A DNA stretch of 64,000 nt from Streptomyces antimycoticus (GCF_005405925.1 NZ_BJHV01000001.1:2542001-2606000), one strand, 5' to 3'; shown: positions 42,914-52,305, counted from the first letter of the stretch. The notes: a model not told the origin generated them from the sequence alone. Numbers and translations: made by a program.

Positions 42914-43905
42914 ATGCGCTGCGTGATCGTGGATTGTGCCATCTACCGGGACGGGTGCCGCACCGAGGGACCCGCCGACTTCTCCGACGCCCTCGACGAG
43001 GCGCGCGCGAGAGGGGACGCCTTCTTGTGGATCGGCCTGCATGAGCCGACCGAGAAGGAGTTCGAGCTGGTCACCAGCGAGTTCGGACTTCATCCGCTGG
43101 CCGTGGAGGACGCCCTGTGCGCCCACCAGAGGCCGAAGCTGGAGGTCTATGACGATTCGCTGTTCCTGGTGCTCAAGCCGATCCAGTACGACGACAAGGC
43201 CGGCACCGTCACAGCGGGTGAGCTGATGGTCTTCGTCGGTGACTCCTTCGTGGTGACCGTAAGGCACGGCGAAGCCAATCCGCTCGGCGCGGTGCGGGAC
43301 CGGCTGGAGAAGATGCCCGAGGTGCTGCAGCACGGTCCGACCGCGGTGATGTACGCGGTCTCCGACGCGGTCGTGGACCACTACCTGGACGTGGCCGACG
43401 CGCTGCACGGGGACCTGGAGGGGCTGGAGACGGAGGTGTTCGCCCCGAACGCGGGCGCCGGGCAGAACACCGCCGGACGGATCTACGCCTTCAAGCGCGA
43501 GGTGATGGAATTCCGCCGGTCGGCCGGGCCGTTGGGGGAGCCGATGGAGCGGCTCACCGGCGCCGGGGTGCCGTTCGTGCACGAGGGCTCCCGGCCGTTC
43601 TTCCGCGATGTCAGCGACCATCTGACCCGGGTGAACGAGCATGTGGAGGGGCTGGACCGGCTGCTGTCGGACATCCTCTCCGCCCATCTCGCGCAGATGG
43701 GCGTGCGGCAGAACGACGACATGCGGAAGATCTCGGCGTGGGCGGCGATGGCCGCGGTGCCGACGATGATCGCCGGGATCTACGGCATGAATTTCGAGCA
43801 TATGCCCGAGCTGAAGCAGCCCTGGGGATACCCGGGGTGGTCGCGCTCATGGCGGGTGTGATCGCCGTGCTGTACCGCTGGTTCAAGCGCCGCGGCTGGC
43901 TCTGA
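42914..43905 (+). CDS. corA: CorA-family magnesium/cobalt transporter, apparent frameshift
   Basis: A cytoplasmic alpha/beta domain precedes a long helix and two C-terminal membrane helices (about 330 residues). The CorA signature is IYGMNFEHMPEL. Upstream, RPKLEVYDDSLFLVLKPI and VSDAVVDHYLDVADAL are typical. The frame breaks in the G4 run at 43834-43837. As read it stops at 43861 in place of the second helix; one added G gives GVVALMAGVIAVLYRWFKRR and a stop at 43903. ATG 42914 is the best start. Confidence 0.88.
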
Positions 43906-43948
43906 TCGGGCGACCGCGGTCCGGCGGCTGACCGTCCTGGCGGCACCT

Positions 43949-43970
43949 GCCAGCGGGCGCGCCCGCTGGC
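43949..43970. terminator. Bidirectional hairpin between corA and ferritin-like gene
   Basis: A 22-bp perfect palindrome lies in the 77-bp gap between convergent genes. Confidence 0.65.
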
Positions 43971-43982
43971 CCGTCGTCGGGC

Positions 43983-44789
43983 TCAGACGAACTCGGGCGC
44001 CTCGGATGCCCCGGAAGCGCTCTGCGCGGGCCCGCCGAGCGCGTTGCGCCGCTCGGGCATGCGCAAGGACACCATGCGCCGCCAGCCGCCCAGCCGCTCA
44101 TACACGTGCAGGGCGTGGATCCCGGCCGCGAACAGCGCGGACTTCGGCTTGGGCCAGCCGAGGATGCGCCCCATGTGGGCCATCACGGCCAGGCTGACGT
44201 CCCGGTAGACCTCCATCTCGACGAGTGCGCTCTCCCGCAGGGCCCGCTGGATGGTCCGGCCGTATCCGGCGGCGGCCAGGCGCAGCAGCTCCTCGTGGCA
44301 GTAGGCAAGGTGGTTGTCCTCGTCCTCGGCGATCATGCGTACGGCGCGGCCGAGGTCGGGGTGGTCGCCGAAGCACCTGCGCAACATCACCATCTGCGCG
44401 GAGGCACGCTGTTCGGTGACCCGGCTGTGGGTGAGGTAGATCACGATGTCGTGCTCGGTGAGCGGCTCGTCGCGGCGCAGCTTGTCATGGGCGAGGCCGA
44501 TGCCGCGCGCCTCCAGGAGCATCGTGTAGTCGGCCGCGCGCGGCACCTCCATGGGCTCCAGATCGCGCTTGCTCAGCAGGGCGCTGAAGATCCGGCCGTG
44601 TTTGTCCTCGTCGGCGCCATGGCGGGCGATCTTGGGGGCGAGGTCGCGCAGGCTCTCGGGCACGAGGGCGGCGATCCGGCCGTTCTCCCAGCCTCCCTGG
44701 GCCTCCCCGCTGGCCGCGACGGAGCAGAAGAGCCGGAACGACTCGTCGTTGTCGAGGATCTCCTGGAACACGCTTTTCGCCGAGAGCAT
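43983..44789 (-). CDS. Ferritin-like domain protein
   Basis: A four-helix-bundle protein of 268 residues. Two ExxH iron motifs are visible in HGADEDKHGRIF and AEDEDNHLAYCHEELL, each with extra glutamates suited to a di-iron site. It lacks a signal peptide. It could be a di-iron oxygenase/reductase or an iron-handling protein; sequence alone does not decide. I chose ATG 44789 after GGAGGTGG. A longer frame upstream is not supported. Confidence 0.8.
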   Translation of the reverse strand: MLSAKSVFQEILDNDESFRLFCSVAASGEAQGGWENGRIAALVPESLRDLAPKIARHGADEDKHGRIFSALLSKRDLEPMEVPRAADYTMLLEARGIGLAHDKLRRDEPLTEHDIVIYLTHSRVTEQRASAQMVMLRRCFGDHPDLGRAVRMIAEDEDNHLAYCHEELLRLAAAGYGRTIQRALRESALVEMEVYRDVSLAVMAHMGRILGWPKPKSALFAAGIHALHVYERLGGWRRMVSLRMPERRNALGGPAQSASGASEAPEFV

Positions 44790-45223
44790 CGCCGCCACCT
44801 CCGTGCGCTTGTCGTGCGCAGCCGTGCGCTTCCGTGCCGACATCAACGCAGGGGCCGCGCAGAAAAAGTCAACGGCCCGGTGGGCGCGGCGGCAACAGCT
44901 CAGCCTCACGGCTCGGCCGAACGGAGGACGGTGTGGGTGCCGCGCCCCCGTAACTCCTGGGCGGCACAGGCGTTGTGCTGGATGACGGCCGTGGCGGGGA
45001 AGACCCCCGAGCCCCCACCACGGCCGCAGAAATCTCCCGGCGCGGCGCCGGAGCCGGCTCCCCAGCAGAGCCGACTCTTCAGCCGGGAGCCGACTCCCCA
45101 AGGGCCTTCGACGGCCGCTGTGCGGCTTGTCACGGCGCTGCGAGCGGCATCGCGACTCCTCGCCGCCTTACCGCGAGCAGGGCCGTCCCTGGCGCTCGTC
45201 GCCCTCTCAGCGCCCGATGGCGG
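44790..45223. other. Gene-free gap
   Basis: About 430 bp between the ferritin-like and oxidoreductase genes. It contains the ferritin-like gene's ribosome site and presumably its promoter, with two GTGCGCTT copies near 44800-44830 and degenerate GAGCCGACTC repeats near 45064-45094. No coding frame looks real. Confidence 0.6.
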
Positions 45224-45280
45224 CCCTTTGCGCTCGTCGCCGCCCTTTGTGCTCGTCGCCGCCCTTTGCGCTCGTCGCCG
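45224..45280. repeat. 19-bp tandem repeat next to a stop codon
   Basis: Three copies of CCCTTTGCGCTCGTCGCCG (middle copy has one change) run 45224-45242, 45243-45261 and 45262-45280. A diverged copy lies near 45187. The array ends 4 bp from the TAA (45285-45287) of the LLM oxidoreductase, on its downstream side. Confidence 0.85.
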
Positions 45281-45284
45281 CCCG

Positions 45285-46334
45285 TTAGGCGACTCCGGCC
45301 CGATCCAGGGCCTCCACGCCCGCCCGCAGCCCGGCGAGGCGCTCCTCCAGCGTGAAGCCCGCGGGGGTGAGCGACAGGGTGGTGACCCCGGCCTCCGCGT
45401 ACGCCTGCATACGGTCCGCGATGCGCTCCACGGGGCCGAGCAGCGAGGTGGAGTCGATCAGCTCGTGGGGGACGGCCGCGGCGGCGCCCTCCTTGTCCCC
45501 GGAGAGGTACTTCTCCTGGATCTCGGCGGCCTCCTTCTCGTACCCCATGCGCTGCGCGAGCTTGTTGTAGAAGTTCTGCTTGGCGCTGCCCATACCGCCC
45601 ACGTAGAGCGCCGTGTACGGGCGGAACTGGTCGGCGAGGGCACGCACATCCTCGCCGAGGGCCATGGGGACGGTGGGCACCACGTCGAAGCCCTCGAGGT
45701 CCTTGCCCGCCTTCTCCCGGCCCGCGCGAAGCGAGCTGAGGGTGGTCGCCTCGGCGTGCTCGGGGGCGTAGAAGAGGACCAGGGCGCCGTCGGCGATCTC
45801 GCCGGTCTGCTCCAGGTTCTTAGGGCCGATCGCGGCGATGTACAGCGGGATGTACTCCCGCACCGGGTGCACGGTCAGCTTGAGGGGCTTGCCGGGGCCG
45901 TCGGGCAGCGGCAGCGTCCAGTTCTGGCCCTCGTGCGTCAGCCGCTCGCGTGACATCGCCTTGCGGATGATCTCCACGTACTCGCGGGTGCGGGCGAGCG
46001 GCTTGTCGAACCGCGTCCCGTACCAGCCCTCGGACACCTGCGGCCCCGAGACGCCGAGCCCGAGCCGGAAGCGGCCACCGGAGAGGGTGTCGAGGGTGGC
46101 AGCGGTCATGGCCGTCATGGCGGGGGTACGGGCCGGAATCTGGAAGATGGCGGAGCCGACGTCGATGCGCTCGGTCTGCGCGGCGACCCATGCGAGGACC
46201 GTGGCCGCGTCCGAACCGTAGGCTTCGGCGGCCCAGCAGACGGCATACCCGAGCCGGTCGGCCTCGCGGGCGACCTCGAGGTTGTCCGCGTCCATTCCGG
46301 CGCCCCAGTAGCCGAGGTTGATCCCGAGCCTCAT
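45285..46334 (-). CDS. LLM-class F420-dependent oxidoreductase
   Basis: A luciferase-like TIM-barrel oxidoreductase of 349 residues. It begins MRLGINLGYWGAGMD and contains VGSAIFQIPARTPAMTAMTA, SGGRFRLGLGVSGPQVSEGW and PLYIAAIGPKNLEQTGEIAD, typical of the actinobacterial F420-dependent group. The substrate is unknown. The start ATG 46334 follows AAGGGG. It is divergent from the aldo/keto reductase gene (127 bp). Confidence 0.88.
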   Translation of the reverse strand: MRLGINLGYWGAGMDADNLEVAREADRLGYAVCWAAEAYGSDAATVLAWVAAQTERIDVGSAIFQIPARTPAMTAMTAATLDTLSGGRFRLGLGVSGPQVSEGWYGTRFDKPLARTREYVEIIRKAMSRERLTHEGQNWTLPLPDGPGKPLKLTVHPVREYIPLYIAAIGPKNLEQTGEIADGALVLFYAPEHAEATTLSSLRAGREKAGKDLEGFDVVPTVPMALGEDVRALADQFRPYTALYVGGMGSAKQNFYNKLAQRMGYEKEAAEIQEKYLSGDKEGAAAAVPHELIDSTSLLGPVERIADRMQAYAEAGVTTLSLTPAGFTLEERLAGLRAGVEALDRAGVA

Positions 46335-46461
46335 ACCGCACCCCTTACTGATCAGTAACGTCGCTGTTCCGGGGACTCTAGCGCGCATGGCCGCGATACG
46401 TCAGGGGTGGGTTATCCACAGGCTGCCACAGGGCGCTATCCGGACAGTAATCTCGACGTTC

Positions 46462-47442
46462 ATGGAGCTAAGGCACCTCGGCCGCACGGGCCTGCGCGTC
46501 TCCCGGCTCGGCCTCGGCACGCTCACTTGGGGACGGGACACAGACGAACACGACGCCGCGGATCAGCTCAAGGCGTTCTGGGAGGCGGGCGGGACGCTGG
46601 TCGACACCGCGGATGTCTACGCGGACGGCGGCGCCGAATACCTCCTGGGGCAGCTGCTGGAGGGGCTGCTGCCGCGGCGCGATCTGCAGATCGCCACCAA
46701 GGCCGGCAGCGTGCCCGATCCCGACCGCCGCTTCGACGGCTCGCGCGGCCATCTGCTGGGCGCGCTGGACGCCTCCCTGGAGCGGCTGGGCACGGACTAT
46801 GTCGACCTGTGGCAGGTGCACGCCTTCGACCCGTTCACCCCGCTCGAGGAGACCCTGCAGGCGCTCGACATCGCGGTCAGCAGCGGCCGGGCCCGCTATG
46901 TGGGGGTGTCCAACTTCAGCGGCTGGCAGCTCGCGAAGGCCGCCACCTGGCAGCTGGCCTCCTCCGGTGCGCACACCCGGCTGGCCAGCACGCAGATGGA
47001 GTATTCACTGCTCCAGCGCGGTGTGGAGCGCGAGGTGCTGCCCGCCGCCCTCGACCTCGGCGTCGGGCTGCTGCCGTCCTCGCCGCTCGGCCGCGGTGTG
47101 CTCACCGGCAAGTACCGCCACACGACACCCGCCGACTCGCGCGGCGCCTCCGAGCTCGCGGCCTTCGTCGCCCCGTATCTGGACGAGGAGGCGAGCCGGA
47201 TCGTCGAGGCGGTCGCCATAGCCGCCGACGGCCTGGCGACCACCGCGCTCAATGTGGCGCTCGCCTGGGTCCGCGACCGCCCGGGTGTCACCGCGCCGAT
47301 CGTCGGCGCGCGCAACGCCCAACAGCTCAGAGCGGCGTTGTCGGCGGAGAGCCTTAGTCTTCCGGACGAGATCTGCCAGGCGCTCGACGATGTGTCGGCG
47401 CCCGTGCACCGATATCCCGATCAGGACTGGAGCACGCTGTGA
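46462..47442 (+). CDS. Aldo/keto reductase
   Basis: An NADPH-dependent reductase of 326 residues (YghZ/Kv-beta-like AKR). It begins MELRHLGRTGLRVSRLGLGT; the catalytic Asp/Tyr are in VDTADVYADGGAEYLLG, Lys in IATKAGSVPD and His in LWQVHAFDPFTPL. The cofactor tail VGARNAQQLRAAL is present. The stop overlaps the next gene's GTG (GTGA), so the pair is translationally coupled. The substrate is unknown. Confidence 0.88.
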   Translation: MELRHLGRTGLRVSRLGLGTLTWGRDTDEHDAADQLKAFWEAGGTLVDTADVYADGGAEYLLGQLLEGLLPRRDLQIATKAGSVPDPDRRFDGSRGHLLGALDASLERLGTDYVDLWQVHAFDPFTPLEETLQALDIAVSSGRARYVGVSNFSGWQLAKAATWQLASSGAHTRLASTQMEYSLLQRGVEREVLPAALDLGVGLLPSSPLGRGVLTGKYRHTTPADSRGASELAAFVAPYLDEEASRIVEAVAIAADGLATTALNVALAWVRDRPGVTAPIVGARNAQQLRAALSAESLSLPDEICQALDDVSAPVHRYPDQDWSTL

Positions 47443-50168
47443 GTACCGACCGCCTCGCCGGCGAGGCCGCATCCGCGCCCGAGGAGGCCGAGCCCCATCC
47501 CGCCGTGCCGGCGGAGCCGGGCGGCACCGGGACCCCGGCCCCGGGCGGTCCCGGAGGCCCCGCCACCGCCGGGACGGAGCCGGACCACACCCCGGACGTC
47601 CACAGCGGGCCCGGCGGCGCGGGCGCCTCCTCGGGGGCGGACCGGAGCGACGCGGGGGCGGCGGCCGCCGGACAGGGCGGGGCCGACGCCACCGGGGCTC
47701 CCACCGCCGGAACGGGCCGCACCCACGGCGGAAGCGCCGACCGCGAGCCGACCCCGCCCGGCGGGCACGGCACATCCGGCGGCCCGGAGGCGGGCCAGGA
47801 CTCCGGAGGCACGCAGGCGCCGGGCCCAGCCGAGGCGAGCACTGACGCGGCCCCGGGCGCGGGCGCCGGTGCTTCCGCAGCCGCCGGACAGGGCGGGCCC
47901 GGCGGCGCGGGCGCTCCTGCGGGGGCAGGCCAGAACGACGCGGGGGCGGCGGCCGCCGGACAGGGCCGGGCCGACGCCACCGAGGCTCCCACCGCCGGAA
48001 CGGGCTCTCACTCCCCCCGAGACGCCGACGGCGAACAGCCCCCGGCAGGCGAGGCCGACGGTCCCGCTACGGAAGCGGGCGCCCACAGCGGGAGCGGCGA
48101 CCGTGAGCAGGCCGCGGCCGCCCCCGGGGACGGGGCGGGCGGGAAGGGGCGGCGGTCGGCGGCGGCTGAGGCGTTGGCCGCTGCCGTACGGGCCGTGGAG
48201 AGCGGTGAGCGGTCGGCGGCGTCGTTCTTCAACGACGCCCCCGCGCGCCGTCCGGCGGCGCCCACCGCCCCCACTGCCCCCGCCGCGCCCGTGCGCGAGC
48301 GGCCCCGTGCGGCGGCCCCCGCACCCGCGCCCGCTCCCGTGCGGCCGCCATCGGCCCGTCCGGCGCCCGGGCCGGGGGGCGAGATCCCCGGCAGCGGGGA
48401 CGTTCGGCAGGTGCTCGCGGCGGGCGGAGCCCCCGAGAGCCTGGCCGGGCCGGTCGCCGAAACGCTCGGGGAGCGCGCCGCCGAGGCGCTGCGCGAGGAC
48501 CCCTGGCAGCTGCTGGCCGTGCCCGGTGTGCGCCCCGACCAGGCGGACGGCTTCGCCCGCGCCCTCCTCGGTCCGGCCTGTGAGCCCGGCGACGAGCGTC
48601 GTGCGCTGGCGCTCACCGGCTGGCTGCTGGAGCGCGCCGCCCTCGAAGGACACACCGCGCTGGAGTCGTCCACGCTGCGCGACGCGCTCGCCAAGGTGTC
48701 CGTGCCGGACCCGGACGAGGCACTGCGCACCGCGATCGCGGAAGGTGCGGTGCTGGTCTTCCAGGACGCGCTCGACGCCCCGCCGGGGGCCCGTCCGCAG
48801 GCGGCCGACGACGAGGAGGCCGAGCAGCCGGTGCGGGTGCTGCTGGGGCTGGACCGCTATGCCCTGGCGGAGGAGAGCCTGGCCGACGCTCTCGCCCGGA
48901 TGGCGAGCACCTTCGTTCCACCGCAAGACGGCGGGGCCCCCGCGGACGGCCCGGGCGCGCCCGAGTGGGAGAGCGCGGCCACCGCCGCGCCGACCGCCTC
49001 CGCCGCGGAGCTGATCCGTACGGTCGCGGCCCACGGCCTGGTCACCCACAGCGGTGGCGAGGCGGCACGCGACGAACCGGCGGCGCTGGTCGCCGCCGCC
49101 CGCGCCCTGGGCCTACGGGCCTACGCGGCGGCGCACAGCGAGGACGGCAGGCGGCGGCTGGCCGCCTCCCTGAGCGAGGCCCCGGGCGCCGTCCCGGAGG
49201 CCGCTTCCGCGGCCGTCACCGTCGCCGGGCTGCTGGCCGACGCCGAGGGCCCCGGACGCGACGAGGAGGGCGCGCTCGCGCTCGATCTGCTCGCCGTGCT
49301 GGACGCCCCACAGCTCGATGTGGAAACGGCCGCGATGCTCGTCGAGTCGCTGCCGGACGGCGCCCGTCTCGTGCTGAGCGGGGACCCCGGGGTGCTGTGG
49401 TCGGCCGGCCCCGGCCGGGTCTTCGCGGATCTGGTGGCGGCCCGCCGCTGCCCGCAGGTCGTCTCCCGCACCCCCGACCCGGGCCCGATCGGCGAGCTGG
49501 TCTCGGGGATCGGGATCGGCGAGCTCAACCAGGTGGAGGCGCCCGGTAAGGAGGTCGTGATCGTGCCCGTGCGGGACGCGGGCGAGGCGGTGCACCGCAC
49601 GGTGCAGCTCGTCGCCGACTCGGTGCCCCGTGCGATCGGCATCCCGGCGGAGCAGACCCAGGTGATCACCCCGGGCCACGGTGGCGCGGCCGGCACCCGC
49701 GCGCTCAACGCCGCCCTGAAGACCCGGCTCAACCCCGGCCCCGGCCAGTTCGGCGGCTTCGACCCGGGCGACCGCGTGGCATACACCCCGGCCCCGGGCC
49801 GTACGGTGCCGGGCACGGTGGTCTCGGCGGACGCCGAGGGGCTGCGGCTGGACTGCGCGGGCAGCCCCGTCGTGGTGCCGCCCACCGAGGTCGGCGAGCT
49901 GGTGCGGCACGGCTGGGCCCTCACCGCGCACCAGGCTGCCGGAGCGCGCTGGCCCGCGGCCGTGGTGGTGCTGCCGGGCGACGCCACGGCGGGGCTGACC
50001 CGGGCCTGGATCTACACGGCCTTCAGCCGCGGTGAGCGCCATCTGTCGGTGGTCCACGGCGCGGAGGGGGCGCTGCCCCGGGCGGTGGCGGAGATCCCCT
50101 TCAAGGAGCGCACCACACGGCTGCGCGCCCTGCTCCAGGCCCAGGTCCCGGCCGGGCCCACCGGCTGA
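47439..50168 (+). CDS. RecD-like helicase-family protein with degenerate ATPase site
   Basis: A large protein of 909 residues. Residues 1 to about 290 are Gly/Ala/Pro/Thr-rich, disordered and internally repetitive. A helix-hairpin-helix-type region follows (EDPWQLLAVPGVRPDQADGF), then an SF1B RecD-like core. The C-terminal motifs are good: LTAHQAAGARWPAAVVVLPG and TRAWIYTAFSRGERHLSVV. The expected Walker A is replaced by VTHSGGEAARDEPAAL near residue 535, without GKT, and motif II reads LAVLDAPQLD near 615. ATP hydrolysis is therefore doubtful. GTG 47439 overlaps the AKR stop. Confidence 0.8.
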   Translation: MSTDRLAGEAASAPEEAEPHPAVPAEPGGTGTPAPGGPGGPATAGTEPDHTPDVHSGPGGAGASSGADRSDAGAAAAGQGGADATGAPTAGTGRTHGGSADREPTPPGGHGTSGGPEAGQDSGGTQAPGPAEASTDAAPGAGAGASAAAGQGGPGGAGAPAGAGQNDAGAAAAGQGRADATEAPTAGTGSHSPRDADGEQPPAGEADGPATEAGAHSGSGDREQAAAAPGDGAGGKGRRSAAAEALAAAVRAVESGERSAASFFNDAPARRPAAPTAPTAPAAPVRERPRAAAPAPAPAPVRPPSARPAPGPGGEIPGSGDVRQVLAAGGAPESLAGPVAETLGERAAEALREDPWQLLAVPGVRPDQADGFARALLGPACEPGDERRALALTGWLLERAALEGHTALESSTLRDALAKVSVPDPDEALRTAIAEGAVLVFQDALDAPPGARPQAADDEEAEQPVRVLLGLDRYALAEESLADALARMASTFVPPQDGGAPADGPGAPEWESAATAAPTASAAELIRTVAAHGLVTHSGGEAARDEPAALVAAARALGLRAYAAAHSEDGRRRLAASLSEAPGAVPEAASAAVTVAGLLADAEGPGRDEEGALALDLLAVLDAPQLDVETAAMLVESLPDGARLVLSGDPGVLWSAGPGRVFADLVAARRCPQVVSRTPDPGPIGELVSGIGIGELNQVEAPGKEVVIVPVRDAGEAVHRTVQLVADSVPRAIGIPAEQTQVITPGHGGAAGTRALNAALKTRLNPGPGQFGGFDPGDRVAYTPAPGRTVPGTVVSADAEGLRLDCAGSPVVVPPTEVGELVRHGWALTAHQAAGARWPAAVVVLPGDATAGLTRAWIYTAFSRGERHLSVVHGAEGALPRAVAEIPFKERTTRLRALLQAQVPAGPTG

Positions 50169-50213
50169 CCGGCGGCCCGGCCCCGGCCCGCGACAGGGCC
50201 CCGGAAACACCAT

Positions 50214-50255
50214 GGCCCCGGATCACCCCACCGTGAGGCGGGGCGATCCGGGGCC
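50214..50255. terminator. Bidirectional hairpin after the RecD-like gene
   Basis: A 19-bp stem with two mismatches (50214-50232 with 50237-50255) has a four-base loop, in the gap between convergent genes. Confidence 0.7.
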
Positions 50256-50281
50256 GGGCGATCAGTCCGGAGCTGCGGTGC

Positions 50282-50962
50282 TCAGCTACCCGGCTCCAGC
50301 ACCTCCAGCTCGTCCTCGTCCTCGAGCTCTTCGTCCTCGAGCTCCTCGTCGAAGACCGAGCTCATGTCGAAGCGGCACACGACCATATGCGGATCCGCCT
50401 GGTCGAAGGGGGCCGAAAGCCACTCCCCCGGCTCCGGGGGCTCCTCGGCCGCCACCACCCAGAGCGTGGAGTCGCCCTCCTCCAGACCGAACTCCTTGTG
50501 GCGAGAGGCGATCTCATCGGCCTCGAACTCGCCGAAGACCACGCCCAAGGCGGTGTGCACACTCTCCCCGGCGGCCGCGCCGCCCTGCCGGTCGTTCCCT
50601 GTGTCGATGTCCGGATCCAGGTCAGCGATCCGCTGCGCCTGCGAGAGCAGCCGCTGCGGTTCGACGACGACGTAGTCCCTGCGGATCAGCACGCTCAGCG
50701 CGCTCGGCTCCTCCGGCCCGGCATAGGCGGGGAGGCGGTCGTCACCAGGGATCTCGAAGGGCGTCACCTCGTCGTAGGCGTCATAGAGCAGCTCGTCGTA
50801 GACCTCGGCTGCCGCGGCCAGTTCGTTGAACGCGGCGTAGACGGCCGGATCGCCTTCCCCCGACCGGCGTTCGACAGCGTCGAGGTGACGATCCAGTGCG
50901 GCTTTCACCGCTTCGGCAGCGGCGCGTACCTCGGCAGCGGATGGCTGCGCAGCATCAGACAT
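50282..50962 (-). CDS. Conserved hypothetical acidic protein
   Basis: A protein of 226 residues, with an N-terminal helical part (AEVRAAAEAVKAALDRHLDA), a mixed alpha/beta body (VLIRRDYVVVEPQRLLSQAQ, LWVVAAEEPPEPGEWL) and a very acidic C terminus (EELEDEELEDEDELEV). There is no signal peptide or membrane segment. I do not recognise a function. The start is ATG 50962. It is divergent from the DUF5703 gene by 47 bp, so both promoters are packed into that gap. Confidence 0.75.
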   Translation of the reverse strand: MSDAAQPSAAEVRAAAEAVKAALDRHLDAVERRSGEGDPAVYAAFNELAAAAEVYDELLYDAYDEVTPFEIPGDDRLPAYAGPEEPSALSVLIRRDYVVVEPQRLLSQAQRIADLDPDIDTGNDRQGGAAAGESVHTALGVVFGEFEADEIASRHKEFGLEEGDSTLWVVAAEEPPEPGEWLSAPFDQADPHMVVCRFDMSSVFDEELEDEELEDEDELEVLEPGS

Positions 50963-51009
50963 AGTGCAGACGCTATCCGTAGCAGGGCAGTTCCCGCACA
51001 ATAGATGCG

Positions 51010-51198
51010 ATGCCGGAATACGAATTCTGTGATGTGTATGTGCCGCGCGGGGTTTCCCGCAAGGCCACTACCCGCCTGCTCACCGACCATGCCGAGTACG
51101 GACACTGGGAGTTGGATCGCCTCAGACTCAACCCCGACGGCAGCCGCAGAGTGCGATTGCGGCGCCGGATCATCCGCCAGCTTCGGGCCACCTGGTAG
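51010..51198 (+). CDS. DUF5703 family protein
   Basis: A basic protein of 62 residues: PEYEFCDVYVPRGVSRKATT, then HAEYGHWELDRLRLNPDGSR and a run of arginines (RRVRLRRRIIRQLRATW). The family is small and actinobacterial with no known role. The ATG at 51010 has no evident ribosome site, and a CACAAT-like -10 element lies only 10-15 bp before it, so the mRNA could be leaderless (inference). Confidence 0.8.
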   Translation: MPEYEFCDVYVPRGVSRKATTRLLTDHAEYGHWELDRLRLNPDGSRRVRLRRRIIRQLRATW

Positions 51199-51217
51199 CG
51201 GGCCGGGACAAGGCGGA

Positions 51218-51244
51218 GCGGGCCCCGCTTGGTGCGGGGCCCGC
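51218..51244 (+). terminator. Terminator of the DUF5703 gene
   Basis: A perfect 11-bp inverted repeat (51218-51228 with 51234-51244) has a five-base loop, 19 bp past the stop. The rest of the gap to 51414 is G/T-rich with imperfect GTGATGCGTG repeats and no gene. Confidence 0.7.
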
Positions 51245-51414
51245 CGAGAGTGACGCCACGGTCACCCGGCTAGGAGATCCGGTGTGTGATGCGTGGCGTG
51301 CGAGGTGCGGTGCGCGGTGTGCGGTGCACGGCGGGTGATGCGTGACGACCACCGCATGGCACGGTCAGCGCCTGTCCCACCTGTCCCGCACCTACCTGGC
51401 AGCGCGATGTGTGA

Positions 51415-52305
51415 TCAGCGCTGAGCGGCGCGGGCCCGACGGTAGAGCACCGTGCCCGCCAGCAGCAGGCCCGCGGCGGCCGGAATGGCCAGCTCGACGG
51501 GGCCGGCACCGGTGTGCGCGAGCTGTTCCTTGCCGCCGAGGTTGGCGGACGGGTCGAGGCCGTGGTTTCCGGCCTGCTCAGCGGGGTCATCCGAGTCACC
51601 GCCGGGGTTCGAGCCTCCGGGGTTACCGGGGTTGCCCGGATTGCCGGGGTTCCCAGGCTCACCCGGGTTGCCAGGGTTCCCGGGGTTGCCGGGCTCACCA
51701 GGGTTTCCGGGGTTGCCCGGATTCCCAGGGTTACCGGGGTTACCGGGGTTCCCAGGATTGCCCGGGTTTCCGGGGTTGCCCGGATTCCCAGGGTTACCGG
51801 GGTTGCCCGGCTCACCCGGCTCACCCGGCTCCCCAGGCTCACCCGGGTTCTCCGGCACCGCCGGGACCGTCTCGGCGCAGTCCCCGCCGTCGCTGGTGTT
51901 GCCGAACCCGACCGCGCTGATGTTGTTCCCGCACACATTGACCGGAACGCCGATCGGGGCCTGGATGTTGTTGCCGGAACCGATCCCCGACGAGTCACTG
52001 GCGCTGCCCTGCGCCTGCGGACCGCCGGCCTGGGTACCGCCACCGCCGGACGAGTCGTGCGAACCGCCGCCGCACCGCCCCCCACCGGCACCGTTGAAGA
52101 CGCCGATGACGCTCACCGTGTTTCCGCACAGATTCACCGGCACATGCACCGGGACCTGGATGTTGTTGCCCGAGACGACACCCGGCGAGTACGCGGCGCC
52201 ACCGTCGGCCCCCGGACCCGCCGCCTGGGCGTAGCCGCCGGTCACGGCGAGAACGCCGCTCGCCGCGGCTACGGTGATCAGGCCCTTTTTCGCAACCTGT
52301 CGCAT
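51415..52305 (-). CDS. chpC: Long chaplin with sortase signal and collagen-like stalk
   Basis: A cell-wall-anchored surface hydrophobin of 296 residues. A signal peptide ends after residue 28 (GGYAQA). Two chaplin domains follow, each with a Cys pair: about 36-77 ([20 protein letters not shown]) and 102-143 ([20 protein letters not shown]). Residues about 152-227 are some 25 Gly-Asn/Glu-Pro triplets. A sorting signal comes last: LAHTG at 262-266, a membrane helix and RRARAAQR. Long chaplins help aerial hyphae form; sortase E-type enzymes attach them. The start ATG 52305 follows GGGGAGC. Synteny suggests chpC. Confidence 0.9.
   Translation of the reverse strand: MRQVAKKGLITVAAASGVLAVTGGYAQAAGPGADGGAAYSPGVVSGNNIQVPVHVPVNLCGNTVSVIGVFNGAGGGRCGGGSHDSSGGGGTQAGGPQAQGSASDSSGIGSGNNIQAPIGVPVNVCGNNISAVGFGNTSDGGDCAETVPAVPENPGEPGEPGEPGEPGNPGNPGNPGNPGNPGNPGNPGNPGNPGNPGNPGNPGEPGNPGNPGNPGEPGNPGNPGNPGNPGGSNPGGDSDDPAEQAGNHGLDPSANLGGKEQLAHTGAGPVELAIPAAAGLLLAGTVLYRRARAAQR
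51621..51852. repeat. Collagen-like coding repeat in chpC
   Basis: About 25 copies of a 9-bp unit encode Gly-Asn-Pro or Gly-Glu-Pro. Unit sequences vary at wobble positions in blocks, giving higher-order repeats. Being an array of 9-bp units, its copy number can change without breaking the frame. Confidence 0.9.

Noticed and set aside
51452..52234. Collagen-like frame (Gly-Leu/Phe-Pro repeats) on the + strand opposite chpC
   Set aside because: It is the complement of the chpC repeat. The - strand gene has a signal peptide, chaplin domains and sorting signal, while the + frame has none.
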